Part shown: piece after piece, positions 7,635 to 16,344 of the stretch
Layout: each line of letters opens with the position of its first letter
Numbering within the stretch: position 1 is the stretch's first letter
Origin: a virus
Virus record (IMG/VR): IMGVR_UViG_3300022074_000271
Span: 1 to 29,005 of that record
Reading direction: 5' to 3' (one strand)
Length of the DNA: 29,005 bases
Translations under genes and position numbers: made by a program
The notes under the pieces: generated by a model
Database searches by the model: none
Seen by the model: the letters and a program-made list of their open reading frames with translations, nothing else
Told to the model about the DNA's origin: nothing

Positions 7635-10426
7635 TATGGTATTAATATAAATTCTACAGTTGATAAATCATTTGGCTTATACTCTATCTTATTTACTCTA
7701 AAAGATCTATTTTTTATTATTACTTTATCATTAAAGTTAAAGTTATTAATGTCTGAAGCATTTAAATTTACTTTTAAAGTCATTATTCTAGTATCTTTAT
7801 CATATAATTCATAATAATATCTTGACCAATATGTATTAAATAGATTATTAGTTGGAGTTATACTCATAGGATTAATTAACTGACATTCTCCAAAATTGTA
7901 ATCTATAGTATTTAAATTAGGTGTTACTTCAGATAAATGACTAAATTGTAAAAAATACTGTTGATTTTCACTTGTATAAGCATTTTGTTCAGGTATATAG
8001 TATGTTGTATTTGTATTCTTTTTACCATTATTATATAATATTCTAGGTAAATTATCAAAGCTTTCATTTTCAGTATTATTATCATTAGATGAAAATATAG
8101 ATGGTACTATAAAATCAGATAAATTATCAAATAATGGTTTTGATAATGTAGCTGCAAATGGACTAGCAGTTATTTCTTCTTCTCCTTCTAATATAGTAAA
8201 ACCAAATTGATCTATACCATCCCATATTTTTTGTCCATAATTGATTCCATTAGTAGATTTTTTATATTCACTAAATATGTAATCTTCATCATCTTCTTCA
8301 TATTTAAATATAGTTCTATTAATTAATTCTAATGGCTTTAATTGTATTTGTGAAGCATCTACTTTATCTGTCCAATCATATAATATACCTCTTGAAGCTA
8401 AAGATGTTCCTGATGTAGTTACATTAAATACATCATCATACGTTTCTATAATAAGATTATTTACATTGTCTTTATCAGATAATACAACAAGATTAAACAT
8501 ATTAAATATGCCTTTCAAAAACTCCCATTGTCCTAATTCCCCTCTTAAAGCATTTAGAAAAGAAGAAGATGTAGCTGCTAATTGTGTTACATTAGCTGTT
8601 AAAGATGCTGTAGGTGTTGTTGGTTGTTGTAATAATTGATATTGTGATACTGTACCTGCTGATGCTCTAAATTGTGCTTCTAAAGTATCTCCTTGCTGTA
8701 ATGTTCTTGTAAAATTATGGCTCCAAGCTAAACTACCTGATCCTACAGGTGTAAAACTTACATAATCTATTTCTCCACCAGGGTAAACTGTACCGCCACT
8801 ATCTTTATGCACCCATCTACATTCAAAAGCTGATCCTGAACTATATTCTATTTCATAAGAATAAACTATATTATATGATATATTATTTTGTTGTGCAGTA
8901 AATTTATAATTAGACCAACCTATGTTATTATTCCATACACTAGGATTGTGATTAATCTGTAATTGTGAATAGTTTGAAGTAGCTGTATTTGTACTTGTTG
9001 CTTTATCTCTAAAATAATATCCTGTAACTGTGTTTTTAGTTTCTGCTGGTGCGTTACCTGATCCCCAATTAAAGTCCATAAACAACTTAGTAAAAGCTGA
9101 ACTATTAAAGAAATTAGAAGTATATGTAAAACCTGCATCTCTCATTATATTATCTAACAAGTATTTGCAATTTATAAAAGGTCTAAAAGCATCTTCTAAA
9201 CTATTTAAAACAGGGTTACCATTAACTGCATTAGTTCCTGATGGTGCAGTTAAACTTATATTACCTGTCCAATCTACAAAAGGATATTTTAACACTTGAG
9301 TTGTTGTATCTCCCTGTGATCCTGCAAAAGAATTAGCACCTAATTGATTTATTAAAGTAATGCCTGTAGTATCCCAACTAGCTTTTATATTTGACTTATT
9401 ATATAAGTGATCTAATTCTTTTAATTGTGTAAGATTACTAATTGTTTTAGCTTTCAGAGTATCTACTAAAGTTACAGGTTCAGAATATAAATTAACATTA
9501 TAACTTATTTCTCCTTCTTGATTTACTATGTCTATTAATCTTAAATAACCTTTAAATATATCATATCCATCTTGTTTTAATAAACATTGTGTTTTAACAT
9601 AAGGATTAAAACTGTAACTATCCCATACTTTAGTTACATCAAATAAATGTGTAAATATTTTATTATTCCTCTTAGTTGCAGGTAAATTAAAGTCCTTAGA
9701 ATAGCTTTGTGTTTTTTCAGCTACATTTTTAAAATTATCTACTGATAAAGTTAAAGGTATATCTTCTTCTTCATATAAGTCGCATATAACTTGTCCATCA
9801 GATAATTCTGTAAATATAAAACTAGGTTGCTGTGCTGTTTCTTGTATGCTTATATTATCAATATAAACTGTAGATCCATTGTCATTTTGATAAGATAATA
9901 ATAATATTTCTTCATTACTATCAGCAGTAAATGATACAGTTTGTGTTCCTGTACTTGCTGTGCTTAATGCTGTAAATAATGTTTGTCCACCTAATGTTTC
10001 ATATTGACTTGTAATATTTCCCTGTGTTCCTATAATTAATAAACCACCTGCACCTGCTTGTGTTATGTTAATACTTAGATCATATACAGTTCCCATTGAT
10101 AAACCTATAATCTTTTGATATACTCCTGAACTTGATGTAGATCCATTAGCAGAATATAATTCTAATTTATTAGCATTACTTCTAGATGGCATAGTAACTG
10201 AAGCAAATGTACCTCCTGTACTTCTGAATCTTTTCCAAGCTGCTATACCTACTGAATTATTAATAGCATCTAAACTAGGATCACTAGCTGTAGAATCATA
10301 ACCTGTATTATTTAGTAATGTAGTAAAGTTTACATTATCAGCTACATATTCATTAAATATAGGGTTACTTACTGATGAATAAGTACCATCATAAGTTTGT
10401 GGATATAATATTAATTGTACTGACAT
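7634..10426 (-). CDS. Large tail tip / baseplate protein (930 aa)
   Basis: The longest protein of the window. Residues about 30-195 form a carbohydrate-binding-like jelly roll ending VYIDNISIQE. From about 205 on comes a domain with LYEEEDIPLTLSVDN and SYSKDFNLPATKRNN, phrases I associate with tail-tip proteins of Bacteroidota phages, then a long beta-rich body and a C-terminal part NFNDKVIIKNRSFRVNKIEY that looks like an OB/beta hub domain. Function in host contact at the tail end is inferred. The sequence has no enzyme motif that I can see. Neighbours are the 486-aa tail gene (overlap one base) and the fibre-like gene. Confidence 0.75.
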   Translation of the reverse strand: MSVQLILYPQTYDGTYSSVSNPIFNEYVADNVNFTTLLNNTGYDSTASDPSLDAINNSVGIAAWKRFRSTGGTFASVTMPSRSNANKLELYSANGSTSSSGVYQKIIGLSMGTVYDLSINITQAGAGGLLIIGTQGNITSQYETLGGQTLFTALSTASTGTQTVSFTADSNEEILLLSYQNDNGSTVYIDNISIQETAQQPSFIFTELSDGQVICDLYEEEDIPLTLSVDNFKNVAEKTQSYSKDFNLPATKRNNKIFTHLFDVTKVWDSYSFNPYVKTQCLLKQDGYDIFKGYLRLIDIVNQEGEISYNVNLYSEPVTLVDTLKAKTISNLTQLKELDHLYNKSNIKASWDTTGITLINQLGANSFAGSQGDTTTQVLKYPFVDWTGNISLTAPSGTNAVNGNPVLNSLEDAFRPFINCKYLLDNIMRDAGFTYTSNFFNSSAFTKLFMDFNWGSGNAPAETKNTVTGYYFRDKATSTNTATSNYSQLQINHNPSVWNNNIGWSNYKFTAQQNNISYNIVYSYEIEYSSGSAFECRWVHKDSGGTVYPGGEIDYVSFTPVGSGSLAWSHNFTRTLQQGDTLEAQFRASAGTVSQYQLLQQPTTPTASLTANVTQLAATSSSFLNALRGELGQWEFLKGIFNMFNLVVLSDKDNVNNLIIETYDDVFNVTTSGTSLASRGILYDWTDKVDASQIQLKPLELINRTIFKYEEDDEDYIFSEYKKSTNGINYGQKIWDGIDQFGFTILEGEEEITASPFAATLSKPLFDNLSDFIVPSIFSSNDNNTENESFDNLPRILYNNGKKNTNTTYYIPEQNAYTSENQQYFLQFSHLSEVTPNLNTIDYNFGECQLINPMSITPTNNLFNTYWSRYYYELYDKDTRIMTLKVNLNASDINNFNFNDKVIIKNRSFRVNKIEYKPNDLSTVEFILIP

Positions 10427-11886
10427 TATACTGAATGTGATCTTTTATTATGTGTTTTTTCTAATTCAAAAGTGTATTGAATTAATTTATCATTAGCTAT
10501 AGTTTTTCTAATATAATTAGATGTAGTTACAGTAACAGGTTCTACATATTTATTAGTTATACCAAAATTTGTATCGCTTAAAGTACCATCATAACCATTT
10601 AAAAGATAAACATCTGTGCTATTGATTAAGTTTTCAAACCATATAGATTCAGATTCATTTATAAAATCAGTATTTATACTTATAAGTTGCTTTGTGTTTA
10701 CTCTAAAGTTTTTCTTTCCACCTTTATACCCATATATTTTATACTTGCTTTCATTCCAAGTACCCTCTAATTGTGTATATGATGTTCTATTAGTTTGTAA
10801 AGATTTAACAGATTTCTTTTTAAATGTATAGTAATCCCAAGTACCATATTGATTAAGCCAAGTTAATCTAATGCTTTCAAAACCTTTACAACTATTGCCT
10901 ATTATATTTATAGTATATAACTGACTAATAGCTTCTTCTTGATCATCAAATGCTTGTATTGTGTAATAAGATGTATTTGCTTTGTGTGTATCCCAATCTG
11001 CACTCCAACCATCTAAGTTAGCAGGATAGACACCTAAATACATTAAATGAGTTTGTGCATCATCATTGTTAAATTCAAAACCACCATTATTTCTAGTGCA
11101 ATCTATTTGTATATCAGTTCCTAATTGTGATCCTGTTCTATCATATAATTTAATTAATATAAATTGAACTTTATTATCTACTGCATTAGTAGTACCTACA
11201 GCAAAACTATTAGTTGCTACATTTAAAAAGTTTAAAAATGAAAAAGTACCATAATCAGTTAATTTAGCATATTGTACTAATGGTGCATTAGTTAAAAATT
11301 TACCTAATTCAGAATAATAATTATTTAAAACTAATTTATCTTTATTTAAATTAAAACCATAGTTACCACTTATAGATTGAAGAACATCATCATAATTAAG
11401 AACACCATTAAATATTAAATACTGTTCAGATAAAATAGGTTTAGAAAAACTTAAAGGTGCAGTTGATGTAGCTGATGTATAATATTCTATATTGAAAGAT
11501 ATACCAAAAAACTTAGCATTGTTTCTATTGTTAGAATATTTATCTATCAAATGTATAGGGTGTGGATCATCATCTGAATATGCTGTGCCTTTATATGTAC
11601 TATAAATAACACCATCAAAGTTAGTACCTTGATATTGTGGGCTAACATAACTTTCTAATATTGGTTGTAAAGAAAAAATACCTACTCCTTTATTATTAGG
11701 TGTTACTTTTAATGTAGATACTAAAGATGCAGGTTGATAAACACCACTTATTCTGTTTGATATAAAAACTTCTGCTGTAAATTTTACATTATAATTATTA
11801 GCTACTATATTATTATCTGAAACTGTAAATATAATATCCTGTCCTACAGGTAATGTTTTATATAATGGTTTCTGTTCTATTATCAT
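10426..11886 (-). CDS. Tail-associated protein (486 aa), unknown family
   Basis: The protein starts MIIEQKPLYKTLPVGQDIIF and is beta-rich with many Asn, Tyr and Thr. It shows IRLTWLNQYGTWDYYTFKKK near the middle and WFENLINSTDVYLLNGYDG toward the end. These suggest Ig-like and receptor-adjacent beta domains but I cannot name a family. It overlaps the gp10-like gene upstream by the ATGA junction at 11883-11886 and the 930-aa gene downstream by one base, so it is translated with the tail-tip group. Distal tail or baseplate hub is the best inference. Confidence 0.7.
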   Translation of the reverse strand: MIIEQKPLYKTLPVGQDIIFTVSDNNIVANNYNVKFTAEVFISNRISGVYQPASLVSTLKVTPNNKGVGIFSLQPILESYVSPQYQGTNFDGVIYSTYKGTAYSDDDPHPIHLIDKYSNNRNNAKFFGISFNIEYYTSATSTAPLSFSKPILSEQYLIFNGVLNYDDVLQSISGNYGFNLNKDKLVLNNYYSELGKFLTNAPLVQYAKLTDYGTFSFLNFLNVATNSFAVGTTNAVDNKVQFILIKLYDRTGSQLGTDIQIDCTRNNGGFEFNNDDAQTHLMYLGVYPANLDGWSADWDTHKANTSYYTIQAFDDQEEAISQLYTINIIGNSCKGFESIRLTWLNQYGTWDYYTFKKKSVKSLQTNRTSYTQLEGTWNESKYKIYGYKGGKKNFRVNTKQLISINTDFINESESIWFENLINSTDVYLLNGYDGTLSDTNFGITNKYVEPVTVTTSNYIRKTIANDKLIQYTFELEKTHNKRSHSV

Positions 11887-12437
11887 TTTCTTAAATTATT
11901 TAATATATCTTCTTTTACTGCTTTTTGTATTTGTGCTGCAAAACCTCTTAACTCTATTCCTAATGGCTTTTGAAAGAAACTAATACCTTCTATACCTTTT
12001 ATAAATATAGATCTTGATAATGCAAACTTTAAACTACTTCTTGTTAGAAATCTACCTTTTACATCTCTAGGTGCTAATCCTCTCATTACAGTCCACTTAT
12101 CTAAAGCTTTAGTAGGTGGCATTTTACTTTTGTAACTATATGGGCTTTTATGTTTCTGTCCTTTATAATCTGTAAAGCTTCTAATACCTGTATAAGTGCC
12201 TTTATTATTTCCTGTTTTAATCTCTCCACCTGCACCTGATACTCCTTTATCCATAAACTTACCATAGTCAAGCATACTAAACTGAACATTGTAGCCATTA
12301 GATGTTTTTACTATGTTATACTTTATACTGTTTAATAAAGCACCTGTAACTACTTTTTTATCTTGTTGTAATATTTGTTTAGATTGCTTTACTACACTCT
12401 TACCAAAGCTATTTAAGTATCTTTCTAAAGCTTTCAC
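11883..12437 (-). CDS. HK97 gp10-like head-tail joining protein
   Basis: The 184-residue protein has the layout of gp10/neck-type proteins: an N-terminal helix (LNSFGKSVVKQSKQILQQ), VTGALLNSIKYNIV, the strand region QFSMLDYGKFMDKGVSG, a basic loop with PPTKALDKWTVMRG, and C-terminal RSIFIKGIEGISFFQKPL. It would finish the head-tail interface or tail end. The start is GTG at 12437, one base overlapping the TAG of the upstream gene (TAGTG), pointing to coupled translation. Confidence 0.7.
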   Translation of the reverse strand: MKALERYLNSFGKSVVKQSKQILQQDKKVVTGALLNSIKYNIVKTSNGYNVQFSMLDYGKFMDKGVSGAGGEIKTGNNKGTYTGIRSFTDYKGQKHKSPYSYKSKMPPTKALDKWTVMRGLAPRDVKGRFLTRSSLKFALSRSIFIKGIEGISFFQKPLGIELRGFAAQIQKAVKEDILNNLRK

Positions 12438-12880
12438 TATACACTAGCTACAAATATTTCTACATCTAAAGTAGCAGCAGGGTTTACTTGTATACTTGCT
12501 AAATCTGCCATAGTACCAAAGCTAGGAGATGTATCTGCTTCTGCTAACATTACATCTTCTGCTGCACATAAGATATGTGATTGACCTGCTTTAAGTAATA
12601 CTTGGTATAATGTAGCTGCACCTACTACTGCTAGTTCTAAAGTGTTAGTTGCATCTAAGTTAGTTACTCTTATATATCTAACATCTTCTTTATCTATCTG
12701 AACTGCTGAACCATAAGAATTAGTATTAAAAGTTGCTATATGTGTAGTTTGTCCTGTAGTACAAGTTACAATTCTTTCATATACGTTATTTATGCCTGTT
12801 GTTGTTACTGTGTTTGTAGTACCCCTAACTGCACCATTTAATACTACTGATTCACTAATTGTTGTTGTTAAATCTGCCAT
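12437..12880 (-). CDS. Beta-rich structural protein (147 aa)
   Basis: Thr-, Val- and Ala-rich 147-residue protein with no Lys-rich or helical segments, e.g. YERIVTCTTGQTTHIATF and DVRYIRVTNLDATNTLEL. The look is that of a small jelly-roll or Ig-like virion protein (decoration, fibre base or tail accessory). No family recognised. It lies between the 124-aa gene (2-base gap) and the gp10-like gene (overlapping stop/start). Confidence 0.6.
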   Translation of the reverse strand: MADLTTTISESVVLNGAVRGTTNTVTTTGINNVYERIVTCTTGQTTHIATFNTNSYGSAVQIDKEDVRYIRVTNLDATNTLELAVVGAATLYQVLLKAGQSHILCAAEDVMLAEADTSPSFGTMADLASIQVNPAATLDVEIFVASV

Positions 12881-12882
12881 AA

Positions 12883-13257
12883 TTATTTTTTATCTATTTG
12901 TTTTAATTTATTTATTGCCCAATTAATACCTGATGTACCACCCCAACCTAACCAAGCTACATATCCTTTATCTTTCCAAGGTGTAGATTTGTAATCAGGA
13001 TTAATCTTTGCATTCTTTTCGTGTCTTTTAAATGAAGCCATTCTAGCAATAGTATCTCTAGAAATCTTTTGCTTTCTTGCTAATTGATTTGCTCTAGTCC
13101 AACCTACTCTAGTCATTCCTTTTACTTCATCTCCGTGTTCCTCTCTCCATCTTAATACTTTCTTTGCATTGTTCGTTGCACTTTGAGGATAGTCATTATA
13201 TGTTTTTAACTTAATACTTATTTCTTCTAGCTTTTCTAATATATCTTCGTAATTCAT
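12883..13257 (-). CDS. Stand-alone RANQL/RMASFKRH-type phage domain protein (124 aa)
   Basis: After a short helix (residues 1-22) the protein consists of a domain with the conserved-looking phrases YPQSATNNAKKVLRW, GWTRANQLARKQKISRDTIA, RMASFKRH and WLGWGGTSGINWAINKL. From memory this domain occurs in many phage genomes, often attached to head or portal proteins. Its function is not known to me. Here it is a separate gene between tail completion and structural genes. The 64-base gap upstream shows no promoter of either type. Confidence 0.65.
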   Translation of the reverse strand: MNYEDILEKLEEISIKLKTYNDYPQSATNNAKKVLRWREEHGDEVKGMTRVGWTRANQLARKQKISRDTIARMASFKRHEKNAKINPDYKSTPWKDKGYVAWLGWGGTSGINWAINKLKQIDKK

Positions 13258-13321
13258 AATTGATATGTGATCTTTGGTGGTATTAATTGTATTGTTAGTT
13301 TTCCTATTTTAAATTTAAACA

Positions 13322-13816
13322 TTATTGTATTGCATCTGTTGTTGCTTGTGGTGCTATACAAGTATTATAATTGTTCTCTATAATAATTGGTAAAGTAAAT
13401 ACCCAACCTGTTACTGAACTATCAAACCTTTCTGTAAATGGTTCTATTGTAATATCACCTTCTGTAAAGTATTTAGGTATAGCATCAAGTCCTTGATTAG
13501 ATAATAATAAGCTTTCTCCATTTTTAAACGTACCTATAAAGTCATTACAAATCTGTAAACAATCACTTAATACTTCTTGTTCATTTGATTGATCAGGAAA
13601 TACTAAGTCCATTATAAATACTTGAAAGTTTAAAGTCATTTGATGTGTTCCTGCTATAGCATTAATTGGATTGATAAACATCAAAGGAAAATTAGTGTTC
13701 TTTTGTAGATCCATTTCATATATATCTCCTGATTCTACAGTTTGTATTTGATAGTGTTGCTGTCCTAATTTCTTTAATGTATCTATCGTATTATTATAAT
13801 CTTTAAAGTATGTCAT
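13322..13816 (-). CDS. Tail completion / terminator-like protein (164 aa)
   Basis: The phrases NFPLMFINPINAIAG, NFQVFIMDLVFPDQSNEQEVLSD-type helix (LQICNDFIGTF follows) and ITIEPFTERFDSSVTGWVF fit a small alpha/beta tail-completion protein frequent in flavobacterial phages. The ATG at 13816 overlaps the TGA of the frameshifted chaperone frame (ATGA), which shows that the -1 frame is meant to be read to its stop. The assignment rests on recalled family resemblance and context. Confidence 0.6.
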   Translation of the reverse strand: MTYFKDYNNTIDTLKKLGQQHYQIQTVESGDIYEMDLQKNTNFPLMFINPINAIAGTHQMTLNFQVFIMDLVFPDQSNEQEVLSDCLQICNDFIGTFKNGESLLLSNQGLDAIPKYFTEGDITIEPFTERFDSSVTGWVFTLPIIIENNYNTCIAPQATTDAIQ

Positions 13817-14582
13817 CTTTGTACTGCTTTAGTTTCGTTTAAATCTGTTTCATAAGTGAGCCAAGTTAAACACTCATATAAACTCAAATTAGTTATTCTT
13901 TCTAAATTAATTATTTCTCCATTTGTTAATCTATACATCACACCGAACCAACCCCACTTGTCGGCAAATTGTTCATCTGCACTTTGTTTAGTATCGCTAT
14001 ATTCTGATGTGTTAAAAACTGCTGCAAACATCTCAATAGTTCTTTCACGAAAGTCCAAAAAAAAACCAAAGCATTATTTACATCTTCTGCTTTCATTTTC
14101 TTAAATTTTTCTGCTCTCATTCTTAGATCACTTTTACCATAAGCTTCAATAGAATAATTATCTCCATCTATTTCTGTAATAGGTCTATATAAAACAGCCA
14201 TTAATTTAGGTAAGTTATTTTCAATACCATTTTTAAAATATGTTTCTATATCTGCATATTCGCCAATAGTAATTTCCTCAAGATTTGGGTGAAAGCCGTA
14301 CTTAACATCATTTATTTTAATTATTTTTTTTAAATTACTTTTTGTTTCTTCTTGCAACTTAGCTACTTTTTGTAAAATAATAGCTACATCATTAATTGAT
14401 AATTCTTTTATCAACTTTATAGGCATATCAGATAATGTGCTTATTATTTCTAAAGCTTCTTCACTTTTAGTTCTTTCTTTAACACTTATTAATTTTACCC
14501 ACTTATCAAGAGTTACATCACTCCAACTGTTTATCATTGTGTAAACACTCTCTTTGCCATCTTTATTAATTTTCAATCGCAT
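13813..14582 (-). CDS. Tail assembly chaperone, -1 frameshift product (about 256 aa)
   Basis: This is the predicted long product: residues 1-175 come from the frame starting at ATG 14582; then the ribosome slips back one base on T9 (14065-14057) and reads 81 more residues in the -1 frame to the stop at 13813. The joined sequence reads NNALVFFLDFRERTIEMF at the junction. The downstream part (KWGWFGVMYRLTNGEIINLE and LYECLTWLTYETDLNE) looks like a real folded domain, while the 0-frame tail beyond the slip looks like shadow sequence. Its stop overlaps the next ATG. This resembles the gpG/gpGT logic of lambda-like tails, though several genes separate it from the tape measure here. A homopolymer sequencing error would give the same picture. 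Confidence 0.6.
13938..14582 (-). CDS. Tail assembly chaperone candidate, 0-frame product (214 aa)
   Basis: The 0-frame reads from ATG 14582 to a stop at 13938. The first 175 residues form a helical protein (SWSDVTLDKWVKLISVKERT, SINDVAIILQKVAKLQEETK, EEITIGEYADIETYFKNGI) consistent with a tail chaperone. The final 39 residues after the T9 tract overlap the -1 frame and are likely a short extension made when no slip occurs. The ATG is contained in TATTATATATTATG of the promoter candidate at 14586-14614. I infer the chaperone role from the frameshift architecture and position after terminase; no sequence motif proves it. Confidence 0.6.
   Translation of the reverse strand: MRLKINKDGKESVYTMINSWSDVTLDKWVKLISVKERTKSEEALEIISTLSDMPIKLIKELSINDVAIILQKVAKLQEETKSNLKKIIKINDVKYGFHPNLEEITIGEYADIETYFKNGIENNLPKLMAVLYRPITEIDGDNYSIEAYGKSDLRMRAEKFKKMKAEDVNNALVFFWTFVKELLRCLQQFLTHQNIAILNKVQMNNLPTSGVGSV
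14057..14066 (-). promoter_or_regulatory. Slippery site for -1 ribosomal frameshifting
   Basis: On the minus strand the 0-frame codons are GTT TTT TTT TGG, containing the heptamer T TTT TTT of the canonical X XXY YYZ form. Both tRNAs can re-pair perfectly after slipping back one base, and the next codon is then TTG followed by GAC. The following bases could form only a weak 4-bp stem, so a strong stimulatory structure is not obvious. Confidence 0.6.
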
Positions 14583-14585
14583 AAT

Positions 14586-14614
14586 ATATAATAGAATTAT
14601 TTGGAATTTAGTTT
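14586..14614 (-). promoter_or_regulatory. Phage-type promoter candidate, copy 2
   Basis: On the minus strand AAACTAAA (14614-14607; a weaker match to CAAAYAAA) is followed by 13 bases and TATTATAT (14593-14586); the chaperone ATG is at 14582 (TATTATATATTATG). It lies in the 108-base gap after the large terminase and would drive the tail operon. Confidence 0.55.
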
Positions 14615-14660
14615 AAAATTGTATATTTGTCCACGTTTTCAAAAAGTTTTTGTTTTTCAA

Positions 14661-14688
14661 AGGTGTAATTCTTAGGAGTTGCACCTTT
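14661..14688. terminator. Hairpin after the large terminase gene, possible terminator
   Basis: Plus-strand arms AAGGTG(14660-14665) and CACCTT(14682-14687), extended by two more pairs across one mismatch, can form a stem just 3 bases after the TerL stop (14691). A run of T follows only on the plus strand; on the minus strand a run of A precedes the stem. It could stop antisense transcription or act as a weak terminator for the terminase unit. The rest of the gap (14616-14660) is A/T-rich with nothing else recognisable. Confidence 0.4.
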
Positions 14689-14690
14689 TT

Positions 14691-16001
14691 CTATTGCACA
14701 TAATACTTACCATAATTAGAATCTAATTCAAAAAACATTCGCATAGCTATAGCATCTGCATAATCAGGAGATCTACCTATAATATCTTTAACTGTTTCTT
14801 TAGGTATCATCTGTAGCTTATTATCTTTGTCTGCATCTTTTGTTCTAACTTGTTCTAGTTCTTCTATAATGTGATTTTTAATATTAATATCTTCACATTC
14901 AATGCCTACTTGTGCAGTATTTACCATATCTGCTAATTTATAATAACATTGTGTTTTTAAATTTTGATAGTTCTCTCCTTTTATTGCTCTTGAATTATTT
15001 ACAAAACCTCTGCAACGTAAGTAATCTTTAACTCCACCACCTACACCATCTTCATCAACTATAATATTAGTTAATCTAACTGCGTATTGTTGTTGTAATA
15101 TCTTAATTTGATCTACAACCTCATTTACAGCCGATTTAAGCATAGTTCTTATCTTTTTAATATGTAACCCTTCCCAATACATTATAACTGTTCTATCGCT
15201 TCCAAAACGTGCTACATCACAACTTATGTATTTTTCGCCACTAATACCTGTTTGATTAAATAAGTTAAGTATAGCATCATATTCTATTAAATTATCATTA
15301 GTTGCATCATATTCCCAATTACCATAAAGAAGTCGTTGTTTGCTTAATTCATCTAATGTAAGTAGCTGTGATTTATAATGCTTAGAAATAAATTGATTAT
15401 CATCTACTAAACTTTGAATAAATTGTCTATGTGGTTTTTGTATTCCTTCTTTAGCAGGTTTATAATATTGAGTATATACCCAATTCTTAGCAGGGTTACA
15501 AGTCATTAACAATTTAGGTATTAAGTCATATTGATCTAACTTATATCTCATTCTAGATGCTACTATGTTCTTTGCTTTCTCTGTTATTTGATTCGCTTCA
15601 TCTATAAAAGCTGCTGTTATTTCTAATGAACCTAAACTGTCAAAATTCTTATCAGATGGATAAAGAAATAAATCTTTTAATATTATTTCACTACCATTGT
15701 AAAACTTAATAATGTTAGATCCTGCGTTAAAATTGTAATGTTTGTTTGCTAATATGCCCCAAGTTTGACATACTTCAAAGAATGTATTTAATGTAGTTTT
15801 CTTTAAGCTGTCTAGCTTAGATCTACCCATTAAGTATCTTGTTTGAGGGTATTTAATACAAAGTAAGATAAGCCAACTACAACCTACCCAACTCTTACCT
15901 CCACCTGCTGCACCACCAAATAATACTTCTGTTGTTTTTTTGTCAAATAGATATTCTATTGCTTGTCCTTGAGTATATGTAAATTCAGTATCAATGTTCA
16001 A
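14691..16001 (-). CDS. terL: Terminase large subunit (TerL)
   Basis: DNA-packaging ATPase and nuclease, 436 residues. The Walker A motif is GGAAGGGKS at 29-37, Walker B AFIDE at 131-135, and the coupling motif LLMTCNPAKNWVY follows near 165-175. The RNase-H-like nuclease is marked by CDVARFGSDRT near 258, IIVDEDGVGGGV near 315 and PDYADAIAMR near 415, giving the expected acidic residues. The only usable start is TTG at 16001: the frame upstream reaches a stop at 16014-16016 with no ATG or GTG. The gene overlaps TerS by 11 bases. The complete set of motifs suggests a functional enzyme. Confidence 0.95.
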   Translation of the reverse strand: MNIDTEFTYTQGQAIEYLFDKKTTEVLFGGAAGGGKSWVGCSWLILLCIKYPQTRYLMGRSKLDSLKKTTLNTFFEVCQTWGILANKHYNFNAGSNIIKFYNGSEIILKDLFLYPSDKNFDSLGSLEITAAFIDEANQITEKAKNIVASRMRYKLDQYDLIPKLLMTCNPAKNWVYTQYYKPAKEGIQKPHRQFIQSLVDDNQFISKHYKSQLLTLDELSKQRLLYGNWEYDATNDNLIEYDAILNLFNQTGISGEKYISCDVARFGSDRTVIMYWEGLHIKKIRTMLKSAVNEVVDQIKILQQQYAVRLTNIIVDEDGVGGGVKDYLRCRGFVNNSRAIKGENYQNLKTQCYYKLADMVNTAQVGIECEDINIKNHIIEELEQVRTKDADKDNKLQMIPKETVKDIIGRSPDYADAIAMRMFFELDSNYGKYYVQ

Positions 16002-16344
16002 CTCCTTTGATATTTACATTTATCTTAATTGGTTCTTCTCCTGAACTTAAATCTAATTCACTTCTTTCTATATATCCTCTTTTCTTTCCTTTTGTCTTTA
16101 AGTAAAATATAGTAGCTGAAGTGCTACCATCTTTTATCTGTGTATGTAATTGACTTTCTGCAAAATCTAAAGCAACATTCTCTATTTCTTTTACAGCTTG
16201 TGCAAACTCTTGATCTTCTTTTAGCCACTTATAATATGTACTTCTAGGTGTTTCTGTCTTTTTACAAGCTACTGTAACAACTCCTAAACTGTTTTCTAAT
16301 GCTTGTAGCATAGCTTCTTTTTTAATATGTCTACTTTTGTTCAT
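15991..16344 (-). CDS. terS: Terminase small subunit (TerS)
   Basis: The 117-residue protein has an N-terminal helix-turn-helix (MLQALENSLGVVTVACKKTE then RSTYYKWLKEDQEFAQAV), a central helix for oligomerisation (IENVALDFAESQLHTQIKDG) and SATIFYLKTKGKKRGY, the usual build of TerS proteins that recognise phage DNA for packaging. Its ATG overlaps the TAA of the glycosyltransferase gene by one base (TAATG), so terminase is translated from the same message as ParB and the glycosyltransferase. Confidence 0.85.
   Translation of the reverse strand: MNKSRHIKKEAMLQALENSLGVVTVACKKTETPRSTYYKWLKEDQEFAQAVKEIENVALDFAESQLHTQIKDGSTSATIFYLKTKGKKRGYIERSELDLSSGEEPIKINVNIKGVEH

Noticed and set aside
8920-9138. 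Minus-strand 72-aa ORF within the 930-aa tail gene
   Set aside because: It is wholly contained in a larger convincing gene, with low-complexity Leu/Gln content typical of an out-of-frame shadow.
12101-12298. Minus-strand 65-aa ORF within the gp10-like gene
   Set aside because: Fully inside a recognisable gene; its composition looks like shadow translation.
13813-14058. Independent 81-aa gene starting at TTG 14058
   Set aside because: The TTG directly follows the T9 tract and has no leader of its own; the frame is better explained as the -1 part of the chaperone gene. Its stop overlap with the next ATG shows it is translated.
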